Shown here: positions 9,502 to 18,306 of the stretch, piece by piece
How the letters are laid out: the number at the start of each line of letters is the position of its first letter
Numbering within the stretch: position 1 is the stretch's first letter
Assembly: GCF_000258425.1 (NCBI RefSeq)
Contig: NC_017461.1
Coordinates: forward strand, 1 to 64,000
Source: Fervidicoccus fontis Kam940
Lineage (GTDB): Archaea; Thermoproteota; Thermoprotei_A; Sulfolobales; Fervidicoccaceae
Direction: 5' to 3'
Length of the DNA: 64,000 nucleotides
Program-made: the position numbers and the translations under genes
Notes under the pieces: model-generated
The model's database searches: none
Told to the model about the DNA's origin: nothing
What the model saw: the letters and a program-made list of their open reading frames with translations, nothing else

Positions 9502-10639
9502 ATAAAAAAATATCGCTAATATTTATAATGTCTAGATAGCATATCCGCTACCTCCAAATGCGCCATCACTATTCGCACCATTAACCAAGAACGTGTAGCT
9601 TACTGGGTATTTGAATCCTTGCAGATCCCATTTAGTATTATGATCTGCTTGGTATGAAAATTATTACGCAAGTAGCCTTTATGCTTGGGCATAAGGATAG
9701 CATGTAAGTTAAAAGGGTATAATGCACACTCGTATATATAATATATTGATAATAGACGAATACATAATTAATACACAACCATATGTGCTATTTTCCATAA
9801 AGTAATTCTTTAAAACCCAGTACCGTGCATCTGAGTATAAAGGTTTGGGTGGAGTAGGTTATGAGCTGGCATAAAGGAGAGAGATCCATAGTCTGGGTAG
9901 ATGAAGTGAGGAAATGAGACATATTCTTCGTCGGAGGCAAAAATGCCAACCTAGGCGAGATGATTGCAATAGGATACAAGCAATCCGGGATTCGCTGTCA
10001 CGCCACACGTCTTCAAATATATTTTCAATTCTAATTGACTGTGAAGGAAGCTTAGTGAGAGAAGTCTGCTGCGGTGAGCTTTAAAGTTCCGAAGTAGCTC
10101 TCGAGCGCTCTCTTCATTCCCTCGAGCCTGCTCCTTTTCCTCGCCTCTGCATGCACAGCAAACAACTTGATCCCTCCAGCTGCATGTTTTTTGAACAGAT
10201 TGGCAGAAGAATTCTTCGTTATTGAAACCTGGGTTGAAAAAAGCAAACGATTTGGGATTTGGAAACTAGCTACTCTCTCCGGATAATTAGGCCATCTCAT
10301 TCTGATCTCACGGTATTAATGCTGCTTGTTTAGTTAGAGAGGTGAGAGAACGAACGTGAGCGAAGCGTTATTTATCAGGTCCTGCTTGAGAATATGAACG
10401 CTACCAGACGCTATCCGTAGAAGCGCTCGTAGCTCATAACAAAAGTTCTGAGCGGCCAGAAAAAGCAGAAATGCTCGTTCTTTCCATTAACGCTTTTGTT
10501 CAATTCAATTCTTTCATCTGAAAAGCCGATCTGAAGTTGCAATTGTCCCCATCAAGCAGAACATTCAACATCTCAGAATGCAAACTTTTTATATTATTAA
10601 CTTCAATAGATCATTTAGATATGAAGAGGTAATCGATCT
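9502..10639. other. decayed intergenic region
   Basis: Over 1.1 kb without an intact recognisable gene. It contains the PEP synthase fragment described separately (9861-10020). A minus-strand open frame of 82 codons at 10052-10300 matches nothing I know. The rest is AT-rich with scattered stops in all frames. A possible TATA-like run lies near 10590-10600, ahead of the zinc-ribbon gene. Confidence 0.4.
9861..10020 (+). pseudogene. ppsA: N-terminal fragment of phosphoenolpyruvate synthase
   Basis: The plus strand reads SIVWVDEVRK, a TGA, then DIFFVGGKNANLGEMI, and after a frame change NPGFAVTPHVF. This is the start of PEP synthase (pyruvate, water dikinase), whose N-terminus has the pattern W-DEV-K-D---VGGKNA-LGEM followed by PPGFAVT. 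Only about 50 codons remain, with one stop and one shift, and nothing of the catalytic His domain follows. It is a dead gene end, presumably left by a rearrangement. Confidence 0.8.
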
Positions 10640-10855
10640 ATGATCAAGTGCCCAGTATGTGGACATGAAGGTAATGAGGGAGAGTTCAAGCTGTTTAAGG
10701 AGCCGTGGAAGTTCAGGTTCTACGATGTTAAAAGGCTGGAGTGCCCAAAGTGTCACGCTATATTCAACTATTACAGCGGAACTTCTCCAAAAGGGAGGAA
10801 GTCAGAGTTTGTGATCAAGGTGAAGCCGAGGGAAGTCAAGAGGGTTAAAAAGTAA
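10640..10855 (+). CDS. small zinc-ribbon protein
   Basis: A 71-residue basic protein with two CxxC knuckles, CPVCGHEG at residues 4-11 and CPKCHAIF near residue 35, so it should bind one zinc ion. The C-terminus is Lys/Arg-rich (KPREVKRVKK), as in small archaeal nucleic-acid-binding zinc-ribbon proteins. The function is unknown. Its own promoter is likely, because the neighbours are pseudogenes and the downstream gene is convergent. Confidence 0.75.
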   Translation: MIKCPVCGHEGNEGEFKLFKEPWKFRFYDVKRLECPKCHAIFNYYSGTSPKGRKSEFVIKVKPREVKRVKK

Positions 10856-10894
10856 AGCCGTCCTTCTCTTTGCTATATCAAAACTGAAGAAAAG

Positions 10895-11830
10895 CTATTT
10901 CTTCAATTTTTCAAAAATCATCTTCATATAGTATGGATTTTCAGTGTGAATTGGTACAATTTCTTTAGGCCTCAGAATACCTATTAAATCAGAAAACTGA
11001 TGGGGGTAGTAGTGACCAGAGAGGCGCAACCTATATACTTCAATGCCAAGCATTTCGAACCACTTTGCCAATACCGATTCTTCCACCTCTTTATAGCCTT
11101 CATTAGGCTCAGGATCTGTTAAGACAGCGACAGCTCTCGGAATCTTCAATTCCTTCCCCCATAGCTTCATCCTTCTCAAAATTTCGAGCAAATTAATTGG
11201 TTCAACTATTAGAATATAATCTCTTGGGTTCTGGAGGATGTCATATTCGATGCTTACTGCATTAAGAAGAATTGGTGGCGGAGCTTTTCCTTCAATCGCC
11301 ATGTATATATCCTCAGTCGTAGAATTGTACCTATCGCGGATTTGCTCGACCATCCAGAAAATCCTTTCAGAACCTACTACTACTTTCCTTCCGAACATTC
11401 TAGCAAAATCCAATAAAAAGCTGAATAGCTCAAAGTCCAAAGGGTCTATAAATACGACAATTAAGTCATAAGCAATGAATATTTTGTTGAAGGCATCTCT
11501 TAACATATTGACAGTGATCGGAAAGCTCTCAAGTTTAGAGCTGAAGTTTGTCCCCTCAATAAGAGCTAAGTCAACCCTTTCAATGCCGAGCTTTTCAATG
11601 AAGCAACGAAGATCGCAGTGGAATATAGTTGAGGGAGATTCTATTCTTAGATCTCCATTGTAGAAAATGTTCGTATCTTTGCCAAAGTAAATGTAGGCAG
11701 ATGAGTGAAAAGCGCTATGGTGAACAGGTATAAGGTAGTCTATGCAATATCCAACCGAAAATTTTTTGGTAATGAGTTGAGTATATATATTATAGAGTAT
11801 GTGATAGCATAAACAGACCGAATTCAGTTT
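10895..11830 (-). pseudogene. N-terminally truncated beta-CASP metallo-beta-lactamase (RNase J-like)
   Basis: The open frame runs from 11830 with no usable early start. It reads KFSVGYCIDYLIPVHHSAFH, IFYNGDLRIESPS and ALIEGTNF, then a beta-CASP domain and a C-terminal SGHYYPHQFSDLIGILRPKEIVPIHTENP-type segment. This is the back two thirds of an RNase J/CPSF-like nuclease. The N-terminal metal-binding HxHxDH motif is absent because the frame closes at a TAA (11831-11833), and I find no matching sequence upstream. A start inside (GTG/ATG near 11506) would give only 203 residues. It is most likely dead, although a short beta-CASP protein could still be made. Confidence 0.65.
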
Positions 11831-12295
11831 TTAAAAATCTACTGAGCTTTACTTGACTACGCCTCTTTAATGCGAGAGACAGTAGTTCAATCCTTATTTC
11901 TGTTTTATAATTATAAACATTCAGAAACTCTTACAACATGCAAACTCATTCAAGATATGAAATATAATTTTATGAATTCTCAAGAATACTTGGTGGAGCA
12001 GTTATCAAATTTAAAATAAAACTGAGGAATATGTGGAGATTTCTTGCCCTTTAGGACGGGAAGATAACGGATGTTAAAGCACACTATTTTGATAAAAACT
12101 AATTAATTCATACTCAGGTTAAATGATAGAATTTGCTTTTAGTTTGGTGCTATGTTTTGAAAATAAGTTCAAGCTATATAGGTTGCAAGCTTGCCATAGA
12201 AATTGAAGGCATTCGGAATGATATTTACGAATGATGAAGGAAGGTCATGGATATTTTGGCTTGAGGACCGTGGAAGATCGCATCCTCATATAATC
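11831..12295. other. AT-rich region without recognised genes
   Basis: No reading frame of note is present on either strand. The sequence is AT-rich and separates the truncated RNase J-like gene from the VapBC pair. The missing 5' end of the RNase J-like gene should lie here if the gene were whole, but no HxHxDH-like translation is visible. Confidence 0.4.
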
Positions 12296-12703
12296 TTAAA
12301 CTGATGGGATAATTGCTTTTACTCCAACGTCTTCAGAGGCTTTTGCCTGCTTTTTATCGAGAGTTATCAATGGAAGATTTTTCTCTGCAGCTAGTGCTAT
12401 GTATAGAGCATCATAAACAGTTGTGCCAGTCTTCAGCGCTATTTCAAATCCTTTCGAGATGTATTTGCCCTCGGGCTCTATTAATACGTTGATACCGATC
12501 ATTGAGAGCAGTATCTCTCGCAACCTTACAGCTTGGTCTATGCTAATAGTTTTTCTAACCGAATAATCTCTCCATATGGTGTTCAATACTTCTTTCACGG
12601 CCAGATCTATAGTTGTACATAATTTTACAAATACTACCAGTCTTTCCCACCCAGGTTCTTTTCTAATGAATGCAGCTAGTACAGAAGCATCAATGACTTT
12701 CAC
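12296..12703 (-). CDS. vapC: VapC-family PIN-domain toxin
   Basis: A 135-residue PIN-domain ribonuclease. The acidic residues of the active site are visible: D5 in VIDASVLAAF, E39-like in VKEVLNTIW, D98-like in TVYDALYIALA and D116-like in ITLDKK. VapC toxins cut specific RNAs when freed from VapB. The gene overlaps the 3' end of the vapB gene by 14 bp, the usual order and coupling for the module. It lies about 90 bp from the distal end of CRISPR array 2. Confidence 0.9.
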   Translation of the reverse strand: MKVIDASVLAAFIRKEPGWERLVVFVKLCTTIDLAVKEVLNTIWRDYSVRKTISIDQAVRLREILLSMIGINVLIEPEGKYISKGFEIALKTGTTVYDALYIALAAEKNLPLITLDKKQAKASEDVGVKAIIPSV

Positions 12704-12920
12704 GGTCCTCCCTCACAGAAGAAGTTGAGGAGCCCCTGGGGGACTCTATAGGTATTTGTGAGAGCTCCTCGACAATTTTTTTAATATTGTCCTCGGCTTC
12801 CAGCGTTCTCAGCTTTTCTTCTATAAATTTCCTTATCTCCTCAGCCCAATTGACCTTATCCTTATACCTGTTCATCTTCTCCTTGATATCCCTTCTAAGC
12901 TTGAGACTGAAAACACTCAT
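12690..12920 (-). CDS. vapB: VapB-type antitoxin
   Basis: A 76-residue protein with an N-terminal ribbon-helix-helix-like start (MSVFSLKLRRDIKEKMNRYK), a charged helix, and a flexible tail that would wrap the toxin. Archaeal antitoxins of this kind have VSVRIP-type starts followed by WAEEIRKFIEEKL, as seen here. It is translationally coupled to the vapC gene and probably represses its own promoter near 12925-12960, where the sequence is AT-rich. Confidence 0.85.
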   Translation of the reverse strand: MSVFSLKLRRDIKEKMNRYKDKVNWAEEIRKFIEEKLRTLEAEDNIKKIVEELSQIPIESPRGSSTSSVREDRESH

Positions 12921-13012
12921 CTAACCACCAAGATAATAGTAGGTAAACTAAAAAATAAACCTATTGGTTTACTTAGAAATAAAGTCATCACGAAAACATA
13001 TACCCCAGCCAC

Positions 13013-14144
13013 CTTTCAATTCTATCTGAGAGATTCCTAGTAGAATTAAAGTATGTTGATAGGCTGAACAAGATCTTTCAATTCTATCTGAGAGATTCAA
13101 AGCGGGTTAAGAGTTTTCAAAGAAGACGAGTTCCACTTTCAATTCTATCTGAGAGATTCACATAACTTTAATTCAGAAACGCTAAAGCTCTTGATTGGAA
13201 ACAGAGACTTTCAATTCTATCTGAGAGATTCAGTGGGCTTACAAGACATTTTTAGTCTAAGAGAGAGCTTTCAATTCTATCTGAGAGATTCAAATCAAGC
13301 AATTATGTGAAAGCGGCAAGCTGGTCAGCTTTCAATTCTATCTGAGAGATTCAAATAGCTGATGCATTAGGGTTCTTCATAACTATCACACTTTCAATTC
13401 TATCTGAGAGATTCATGTCGATATACTTATTTTTTCGCCTTTTGCCTTTTTCTTTCAATTCTATCTGAGAGATTCACGTTAAGCGTGGCAGCACTTGAAG
13501 CAATATTCACATCTTTCAATTCTATCTGAGAGATTCTGTGGGCTGGTAAATACTTCGAAGCCGTGCTGCCGACTTTCAATTCTATCTGAGAGATTCAAGT
13601 CAAGCCCTGTCCCAGCTATTTTTGTTGAGGCGCTTTCAATTCTATCTGAGAGATTCAACGCTGGCTTTAATGAATTGAATTTCTTCACCTCTTTCAATTC
13701 TATCTGAGAGATTCATGGTGAAGTTGTTGAAGAACAGCCCGGTTTTATAATCTTTCAATTCTATCTGAGAGATTCCGGAAGAAATAGCACAGCAAGTTAA
13801 GCTCATACTTGACTTTCAATTCTATCTGAGAGATTCAACCCAAACCCCAAACCAAGTAAAAGATCCTAGAGCCTTTCAATTCTATCTGAGAGATTCGTAG
13901 TTCAAATTAGCGTTGATCAAATTATGGTGCCGGACTTTCAATTCTATCTGAGAGATTCCAATGCGTTTGAATTTACTGAAATGCATTTGGTAATACTTTC
14001 AATTCTATCTGAGAGATTCACAGCATGGGATCCTTCAGCCTATCCAAGTTGCTCTCACCTTTCAATTCTATCTGAGAGATTCTACAAAATAATGCTAAAG
14101 TATTTGAAGCAGTTACAAAGCTTTCAATTCTATCTGAGAGATTC
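13013..14144 (-). CRISPR. CRISPR array 2 (CTC-type repeats)
   Basis: Nineteen 24-nt repeats (CTTTCAATTCTATCT, GAG, AGATTC on this strand) start at 13013, 13075, 13136, 13208, 13268, 13329, 13391, 13452, 13513, 13573, 13633, 13691, 13752, 13813, 13873, 13935, 13996, 14059 and 14121. They are separated by 18 spacers, mostly 34-38 nt, with one of 48 nt (13160-13207). The AT-rich leader follows 14144, so transcription is leftward. The repeat equals that of array 1. The leader-repeat junction reads TGCA then GAATCT, as in the other arrays. The trailer end (13013) shows no repeat decay. Confidence 0.98.
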
Positions 14145-14568
14145 TGCACGATTTTTTGAGCTCATTTGTATAATTTATAATTTGGTATTATAATAAAAAC
14201 TTTTCGGTCCAATTGCAAAAATTGCAAGATCTGATATATTTTTCCCCATTTTTTCTAGGAAATTGTAATAAAAAATATATAATAGAAATATGTTTAATTT
14301 ATCCTTTAGTTTAAAATCAGCTTTGTTCCCAACTATGCGAAATTTCATCCATAAAATTCATTCACAAATTTTTATTTATAAAGGATTTAAATACTTCCCA
14401 AAATAAAAAGGGAAAAAATAATGAATTTTAGATTAAGGTTTGGTGCTTTTCGGCTCTAGCATTTTAAAAGCAGAATTTTATGGTTTCTAAATGATATTAA
14501 AGATTTTAGCGAGAGAGTATAAAATTTCAGTAAAATATTATATTTATTCAAAATGAAGAAGAATATAG
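14145..14568 (-). promoter_or_regulatory. leader of CRISPR array 2 and shared 5' region of the CARF-PIN gene
   Basis: About 420 bp of strongly AT-rich DNA between the array and a divergent CARF-PIN gene. At 14386-14420 it keeps the block TTTATAAAGGATTTAAATAC followed by TTCCC and GGGAA arms, which is nearly the same as 56426-56466 in the leader of array 3. The rest has diverged strongly from the leaders of arrays 3, 4 and the mini-array. It must hold the pre-crRNA promoter near its array end and the promoter of the CARF-PIN gene at its other end. Confidence 0.75.
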
Positions 14569-15900
14569 TTGGTGAAACATTTGGACCTGATAATTCCCTA
14601 CTCTCCAAGCAATCAGGTTCTCATAGGAACGCTCGGCTATGAGCTTCTAGCGAGCGATAATATAGAGAGAGTCATTGTACTTTCTGAGAATGATGCTGGC
14701 TCACAAGCTGAGGCTTTGAGATCTATAGGCAAAAAGCTGGGAATCAGCGTTGAGATCAAGAACCTCGGGACTGAGCTCCACTCGTGGTCCTCCTTTTCAA
14801 TGACCCCAGACTCTGTTCTCGACATAACGCCGGGAAGGAAGATCTATGCCTCCCTCCTACTTCAGAGCTGCATGAAGAGGGAGGGATGCAGGGCGAGGTA
14901 CCTCTACTTGGAGGACGAGAAGAAGTACGGGTACAATTACTTCGGATACATGCCCATGTGGGCATTCAAATTCATTGAGTTCCACCCAGAGCTCCACCAA
15001 GCAGACTTGAGCGTCAGAAGGCTTGAAAAGGTGCTCCACGCGGAAGGAATAGAGGAGAAAGAAGCAAGCGTTATTCCAGAAACTTTTCAGTCCATAATAA
15101 ATCTCCACTCATATTCAGGAGATGAGGAGTTCTCGATCGAGGCCTGCGGGGGGAGGGCTGAGTTCAGATTTGGAGATAAAGGGCTGTTTCTAAAGGATTT
15201 CTCATTCTTGGGAAAAGGGGATGAGGAGGCGTTTGATGAAGCTCTGAAGAGCTTTCTCGAAATAGAGAACAGAGATGAAGCTGCTGAGAAGGCCAAGAAA
15301 TGCATAGATGAGGGAGGGGTCATCGCACTGGACACCAATGTTCTAATACAGGGAAGGATGTTCAACTTCTTGAGATCCCACAGTAAAAATGTGGAAATAC
15401 TGAAGCCGGTTTGGTCGGAGATCATCCCTTATGCTCTTGAGGAGAAGATCAGCTCAGTTGGAAGGAGGCGCCTCGCAGCATTGAGCAGGGCCGCTGCGCT
15501 CAACAACTCTGTACCTGCTATGAGGGATTACCGCAGAGGGGATCAGGAGATCATCAACTCCCTCAAAAATATGAAGAACGAAAAAATGAAGGTCTGCTTC
15601 ATGAGCTCCGATAGGAGGCTGAGTGCCATTGTCTCAACGGTTCTTGGAGACGACACAATATTTCTCGAATCGCCAGAGCTCAGAGAAGAGAGCAGAACGT
15701 GCGCCGAGGAGGTCGCGGGCTTCATGATGAATCTGGCTTTTTACTGCAATGAAGGCAAGCTCAGGATAGGAAGGGAAGAATATATGTTCAAGCTTGGAAA
15801 GATAAGCAACAAAACGCTTCAAATGCCTGAGCTGAGGGTCTCTTCTGAATCGATGAGCGTTTTGAAAGCCATAGATTTGCTCGTTAGGGCTACCGTTTAG
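14569..15900 (+). CDS. CARF-PIN fusion protein (paralogue 1)
   Basis: A 443-residue two-domain protein. The N-terminal half looks like a CARF sensor: IIPYSPSNQVLIGTLGYE at the start and DITPGRKIYAS (residues 85-95), matching the D-T-G-G-K ligand motif of Can1/Card1-type CARF domains. The C-terminal part is a PIN-like nuclease with D255 (VIALDTNVLIQGR), an acidic residue near E284 and D348 (MSSDRRLS). By analogy it would bind a cyclic oligoadenylate made by a type III Cas10 and then cut RNA or DNA. TTG 14569 starts the frame; TTG 14581 (DLIIPYSPS) is also possible. It is paired head-to-head with the array 2 leader. The paralogue is at 60074-61393. Confidence 0.8.
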   Translation: MVKHLDLIIPYSPSNQVLIGTLGYELLASDNIERVIVLSENDAGSQAEALRSIGKKLGISVEIKNLGTELHSWSSFSMTPDSVLDITPGRKIYASLLLQSCMKREGCRARYLYLEDEKKYGYNYFGYMPMWAFKFIEFHPELHQADLSVRRLEKVLHAEGIEEKEASVIPETFQSIINLHSYSGDEEFSIEACGGRAEFRFGDKGLFLKDFSFLGKGDEEAFDEALKSFLEIENRDEAAEKAKKCIDEGGVIALDTNVLIQGRMFNFLRSHSKNVEILKPVWSEIIPYALEEKISSVGRRRLAALSRAAALNNSVPAMRDYRRGDQEIINSLKNMKNEKMKVCFMSSDRRLSAIVSTVLGDDTIFLESPELREESRTCAEEVAGFMMNLAFYCNEGKLRIGREEYMFKLGKISNKTLQMPELRVSSESMSVLKAIDLLVRATV

Positions 15901-15910
15901 CTTATGCTGT

Positions 15911-15936
15911 GTTAAAAATAAGCAAGACTAAGAGAA
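15911..15936 (+). repeat. 26-bp motif, copy 1
   Basis: This is a 26-bp sequence with core AATAAGCAAGACTAAGAGAA. A copy with one difference lies on the minus strand at 40822-40847, and its first 21 bases recur at 47413-47433. All three are just downstream of a gene and close to a CRISPR repeat or leader. Here it follows the stop of the CARF-PIN gene by 10 bp and precedes a solitary CRISPR repeat by 30 bp. The function is unknown. Confidence 0.7.
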
Positions 15937-15966
15937 TATGCTTCTTGAACTGAGAATGTTACTGAG

Positions 15967-15990
15967 GAATCTCTCAGATAGAATTGAAAG
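15967..15990 (+). repeat. solitary perfect CRISPR repeat (CTC type)
   Basis: One unmutated 24-nt repeat identical to those of arrays 1 and 2 stands alone between the CARF-PIN gene and the DUF72 gene. No second repeat and no full leader adjoin it. It is in the same orientation as array 1. It may be the last remnant of an array or a product of off-site spacer-integration chemistry. Because it is unmutated, it could still be a Cas6 cleavage site in a transcript reading through from the CARF-PIN gene. Confidence 0.95.
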
Positions 15991-16102
15991 TTTCTTGTAG
16001 GAGAGGGCTCCACCCCTTCAATCTCCATCGAAGTCAAAGGAGATGAGCAAGTAGGTAACTATAAGTACTCATTTTCAAATATAAAAATATTTGATGATTG
16101 CT

Positions 16103-16807
16103 ATGCCTCTTTCTTATGTTGGAACGAGCGGCTGGGTATACGACTGGAATGAAGGAGGGGATCTCAGGTGGTACGCAGAGAGCTCTGGGCTCAACGCTGT
16201 CGAGCTGAATGCGAGCTTCTACAGGTTCCCCTTCCCCTCCCAAGTTCTCGGATGGAGGAAGAGGGGGGAGAGGCTCAGGTGGTCAGTGAAGGTCCACAGG
16301 AGCATAACACATCTCAGGAAGATGGGGAAAGGATCTGAAAAAATATGGGAAAAGTTCAGAAGGCTGTTCTCCCCTCTCGATGATATAGTAGATTTCTACC
16401 TTTTCCAGCTACCCCCGAGCTTTTCCTGTAGGGAGGAAATGATGAAGAAGATCGAGGATTTCGAGTCCTCCTCCAAGCTTGGGGAGAGGATGGCAGTTGA
16501 GTTCAGGAGCAGCTCGTGCTTCAGAGAAGAATTGTCTTCTTGGGGGGAGAGGCTGGGGATCACCTTGGTTTCAGTCGACTCACCTGAAGGGACATGGGTA
16601 GCGAAGTCTAGCAGTTCTCTCTATTTGAGATTGCATGGGAGGGGGGAGTGGTACTTCTACAACTATAGCAGAGAGGAGCTCGTAGAGCTGATAGAGAAAT
16701 CGATCTCGCTAAAGCCTGAAAAGATCTACATATTCTTCAACAACGACCACTACATGCTGGAGAATGCTAGGCTGGCCCTCGAGATCCTGAAGAAATATGA
16801 GGGGTAG
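16103..16807 (+). CDS. DUF72 (YecE-like) TIM-barrel protein
   Basis: A protein of about 235 residues of the DUF72 family, recognised from the N-terminal YVGTSGWVYDW motif, the NAVELNASFYRFP strand, FSVKV-like WSVKVHRSITH and the C-terminal IYIFFNNDH segment. DUF72 proteins are TIM barrels of unknown reaction, widespread in archaea. ATG 16103 (MPLSYVGTSGW) fits family starts and lies about 20 bp after a TATA-like AATATAAAAAT at 16077-16087, suggesting a leaderless message; the frame also has ATG at 16094. The 3' end overlaps the convergent asparagine-synthetase-like gene by 99 bp. Confidence 0.88.
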   Translation: MPLSYVGTSGWVYDWNEGGDLRWYAESSGLNAVELNASFYRFPFPSQVLGWRKRGERLRWSVKVHRSITHLRKMGKGSEKIWEKFRRLFSPLDDIVDFYLFQLPPSFSCREEMMKKIEDFESSSKLGERMAVEFRSSSCFREELSSWGERLGITLVSVDSPEGTWVAKSSSSLYLRLHGRGEWYFYNYSREELVELIEKSISLKPEKIYIFFNNDHYMLENARLALEILKKYEG

Positions 16808-17581
16808 GAAGCGTTCATCGAACCTCGAAATGCACATGTCCTTAGTTCCAGATCCGCTCTCGGCTGGGGCTTTCATCCTCTCCGCGATCATTCCGAGCCA
16901 GCTTTCCCCGAGGATCTCCCTCAGTATTTCCTTTCTCATCATTCTGCTTGATCTCAAGCAATATATTGGGATCTGCAGGGAGAGGTCTCTAATTGGTTCA
17001 TCGAGGAAAGGGGAAAAAGCATTCATGTTGAGGCACTTCGCTATTTCCACCTCAGGAAACCTTCCGTATGAGAGCATTCTTATTGAGTTATCTAGATCTT
17101 CTTCTCCCAAGCTCAGGAGGAAGCTGTATCCCGCGAAGAGCTCATCTCCCCCGCTACCAGTGTAAATGCACCTGCACCTGTCATCTCTCGCCTTTTTTAT
17201 TACTGAGTAGAAAACCGCGTCGTTCCTGAACTCTATACAACCTCCATCGAGGTGAGAGTTCAGGTTTTCCTCTCCGATGCACTCAGTTATACTCTTCCTG
17301 AGATCCTCAGATCGGTAAGGTTCTATGAAAACGAGCTCAGCATCTATATTGAACTTCTTTGAAAGGTAGTTGGCGAATGCTATATCTTTCGGGAGCCCTC
17401 CTCTGTACACTGCAATATATCCTTTCGGCTTGATCCCCTCTAGCAGAGATGCGAGGAGCACAAGCGAGGAATCTATCCCCCCGCTTAATGCGATGCAGTC
17501 GCATCCGCTCTTCTTAACTGCTCTCCTGAGCATCTTGAGGAGCTCCTCCCCATAATACCAGCAAGGCGCTTTGATCCTCAA
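16709..17581 (-). CDS. asparagine-synthetase-like PP-loop protein, B12 cluster copy A
   Basis: A 290-residue protein with the adenylating half of asparagine synthetase B: PP-loop LSGGIDSSLVL at about residue 33-43 and the TGSGGDELFAGYSFL motif near residue 141. No glutaminase domain is present. Such stand-alone domains activate a carboxylate with ATP for amidation; the substrate is unknown. The start is TTG at 17581, overlapping the stop of the decayed Dph6-like gene. The paralogue at 34037-34816 ends at about the position matching residue 260 here. The last 30 residues of this copy (FLPLIFLQDLEGQ onward) are antisense to the DUF72 gene, as if the original stop had been lost. Confidence 0.82.
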   Translation of the reverse strand: MRIKAPCWYYGEELLKMLRRAVKKSGCDCIALSGGIDSSLVLLASLLEGIKPKGYIAVYRGGLPKDIAFANYLSKKFNIDAELVFIEPYRSEDLRKSITECIGEENLNSHLDGGCIEFRNDAVFYSVIKKARDDRCRCIYTGSGGDELFAGYSFLLSLGEEDLDNSIRMLSYGRFPEVEIAKCLNMNAFSPFLDEPIRDLSLQIPIYCLRSSRMMRKEILREILGESWLGMIAERMKAPAESGSGTKDMCISRFDERFLPLIFLQDLEGQPSILQHVVVVVEEYVDLFRL

Positions 17582-18124
17582 TCAGATCACCCTCAGAATT
17601 TTGTAACCGTCGTAATCCTCAACCAGGGATTTTGAATATGAAAGCGGGGCTCTGTGCATTGGTCCGGAGATGACGAGAGTGTGGTACTCCCCCCTCTTTT
17701 CGCATCTCTTAAGAAATTCTCGACGCTCTCAGAGCTTATCTCTCTGCCAAGCCAATTGCTCATAGAATATTCGCACCCTACTACTAGAGTCCTTATCCCG
17801 CTGGCAATCTCCTCATGAAGGAGCTCTTCAGGATCTATCCCCCAGAGGCTCTCAACAAGCTTTGCCCCAACCTCCTCCCCTAACCTCTCCATGTATTTGA
17901 GGTGATCCTCTACGTATACATCCCCAGCAATTATCTCCTCTGCTCCAAGCTTTCTGAGCACATCCGCGGTCTCCTCGAACTCCTTCCCCTTATTTAGCTT
18001 TACAGCAGCAACAAGTCTTCCAGTGAGGAGGATCGTTTCTGGGGACTTCCCCATGTTTAAAAGTGAGGGCTCGGTCTGGGAAAATCGTAGACAAGGAAGA
18101 GACCTACGTCGAACCTTTCCTCAT
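17582..18124 (-). pseudogene. Dph6/MJ0570-like PP-loop ATPase, decayed copy A
   Basis: Reading leftward from ATG 18124, the frame gives DVGLFLVYDFPRPSPHF and then a stop caused by a missing T. The next frame gives MGKSPETILLTGRLVAAVKL through SVENFLRDAKR, and a third gives GEYHTLVISGPMHRAPLSYS to KILRVI. Against the intact paralogue at 33411-34034 this copy lacks the N-terminal PP-loop (SGGKDSYYA), has one frameshift and has a deletion of the ADPLGEN region. The family makes diphthamide or related ATP-driven amidations. It is dead. Confidence 0.85.
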
Positions 18125-18282
18125 TTTTATAAGCAGCATAAGAGGAGCCTCTCTCTTTCCAGAGATCTCAAGATAGAGATAGCCCGTCCCTCCTCAACTC
18201 CTTCTGTAGGAATGAGATCCTCAACTGGAACAAACTCTATGCGGATCACCGGAGCCTCCGCAAAAAGCCTCCTCCCACCCAT
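18125..18282 (-). pseudogene. SerK/ParB-like kinase remnant, copy A
   Basis: The minus strand from ATG 18282 reads GGRRLFAEAPVIRIEFVPV, EDLIPTEGVEEGRAI and ILRSLERERLL before stopping. This corresponds to the first 45 residues of the SerK-like protein at 32748-33410 (LLRIDEIIPAEDIEEPRLKYL). The remaining 170 codons are gone, and the sequence jumps directly into the decayed Dph6-like gene. Its place between cbiB and the PP-loop genes matches the order of the other cluster. Confidence 0.75.
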
Positions 18283-18306
18283 AACCTCCACTCGTTGAAA
18301 GATCTA

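Noticed and set aside
10052-10300. 82-codon minus-strand frame after the PEP synthase fragment
   Set aside because: No recognisable motif, no clear ribosome binding site and a decayed neighbourhood.
13036-13051. CTAGTAGAATTAAAG next to the last repeat of array 2, resembling an ACT-type repeat
   Set aside because: It lacks two bases and the 5' half of the repeat and lies in the opposite orientation. Chance similarity in AT-rich DNA is likely.
13479-14193. Open reading frames with repeating LSDRIE, SILSERF or FQFYLRD motifs in array 2
   Set aside because: They are translations of the CRISPR repeats in different frames, not genes. The same applies to frames with SILSNRF or FQFYLTD in arrays 3 and 4.
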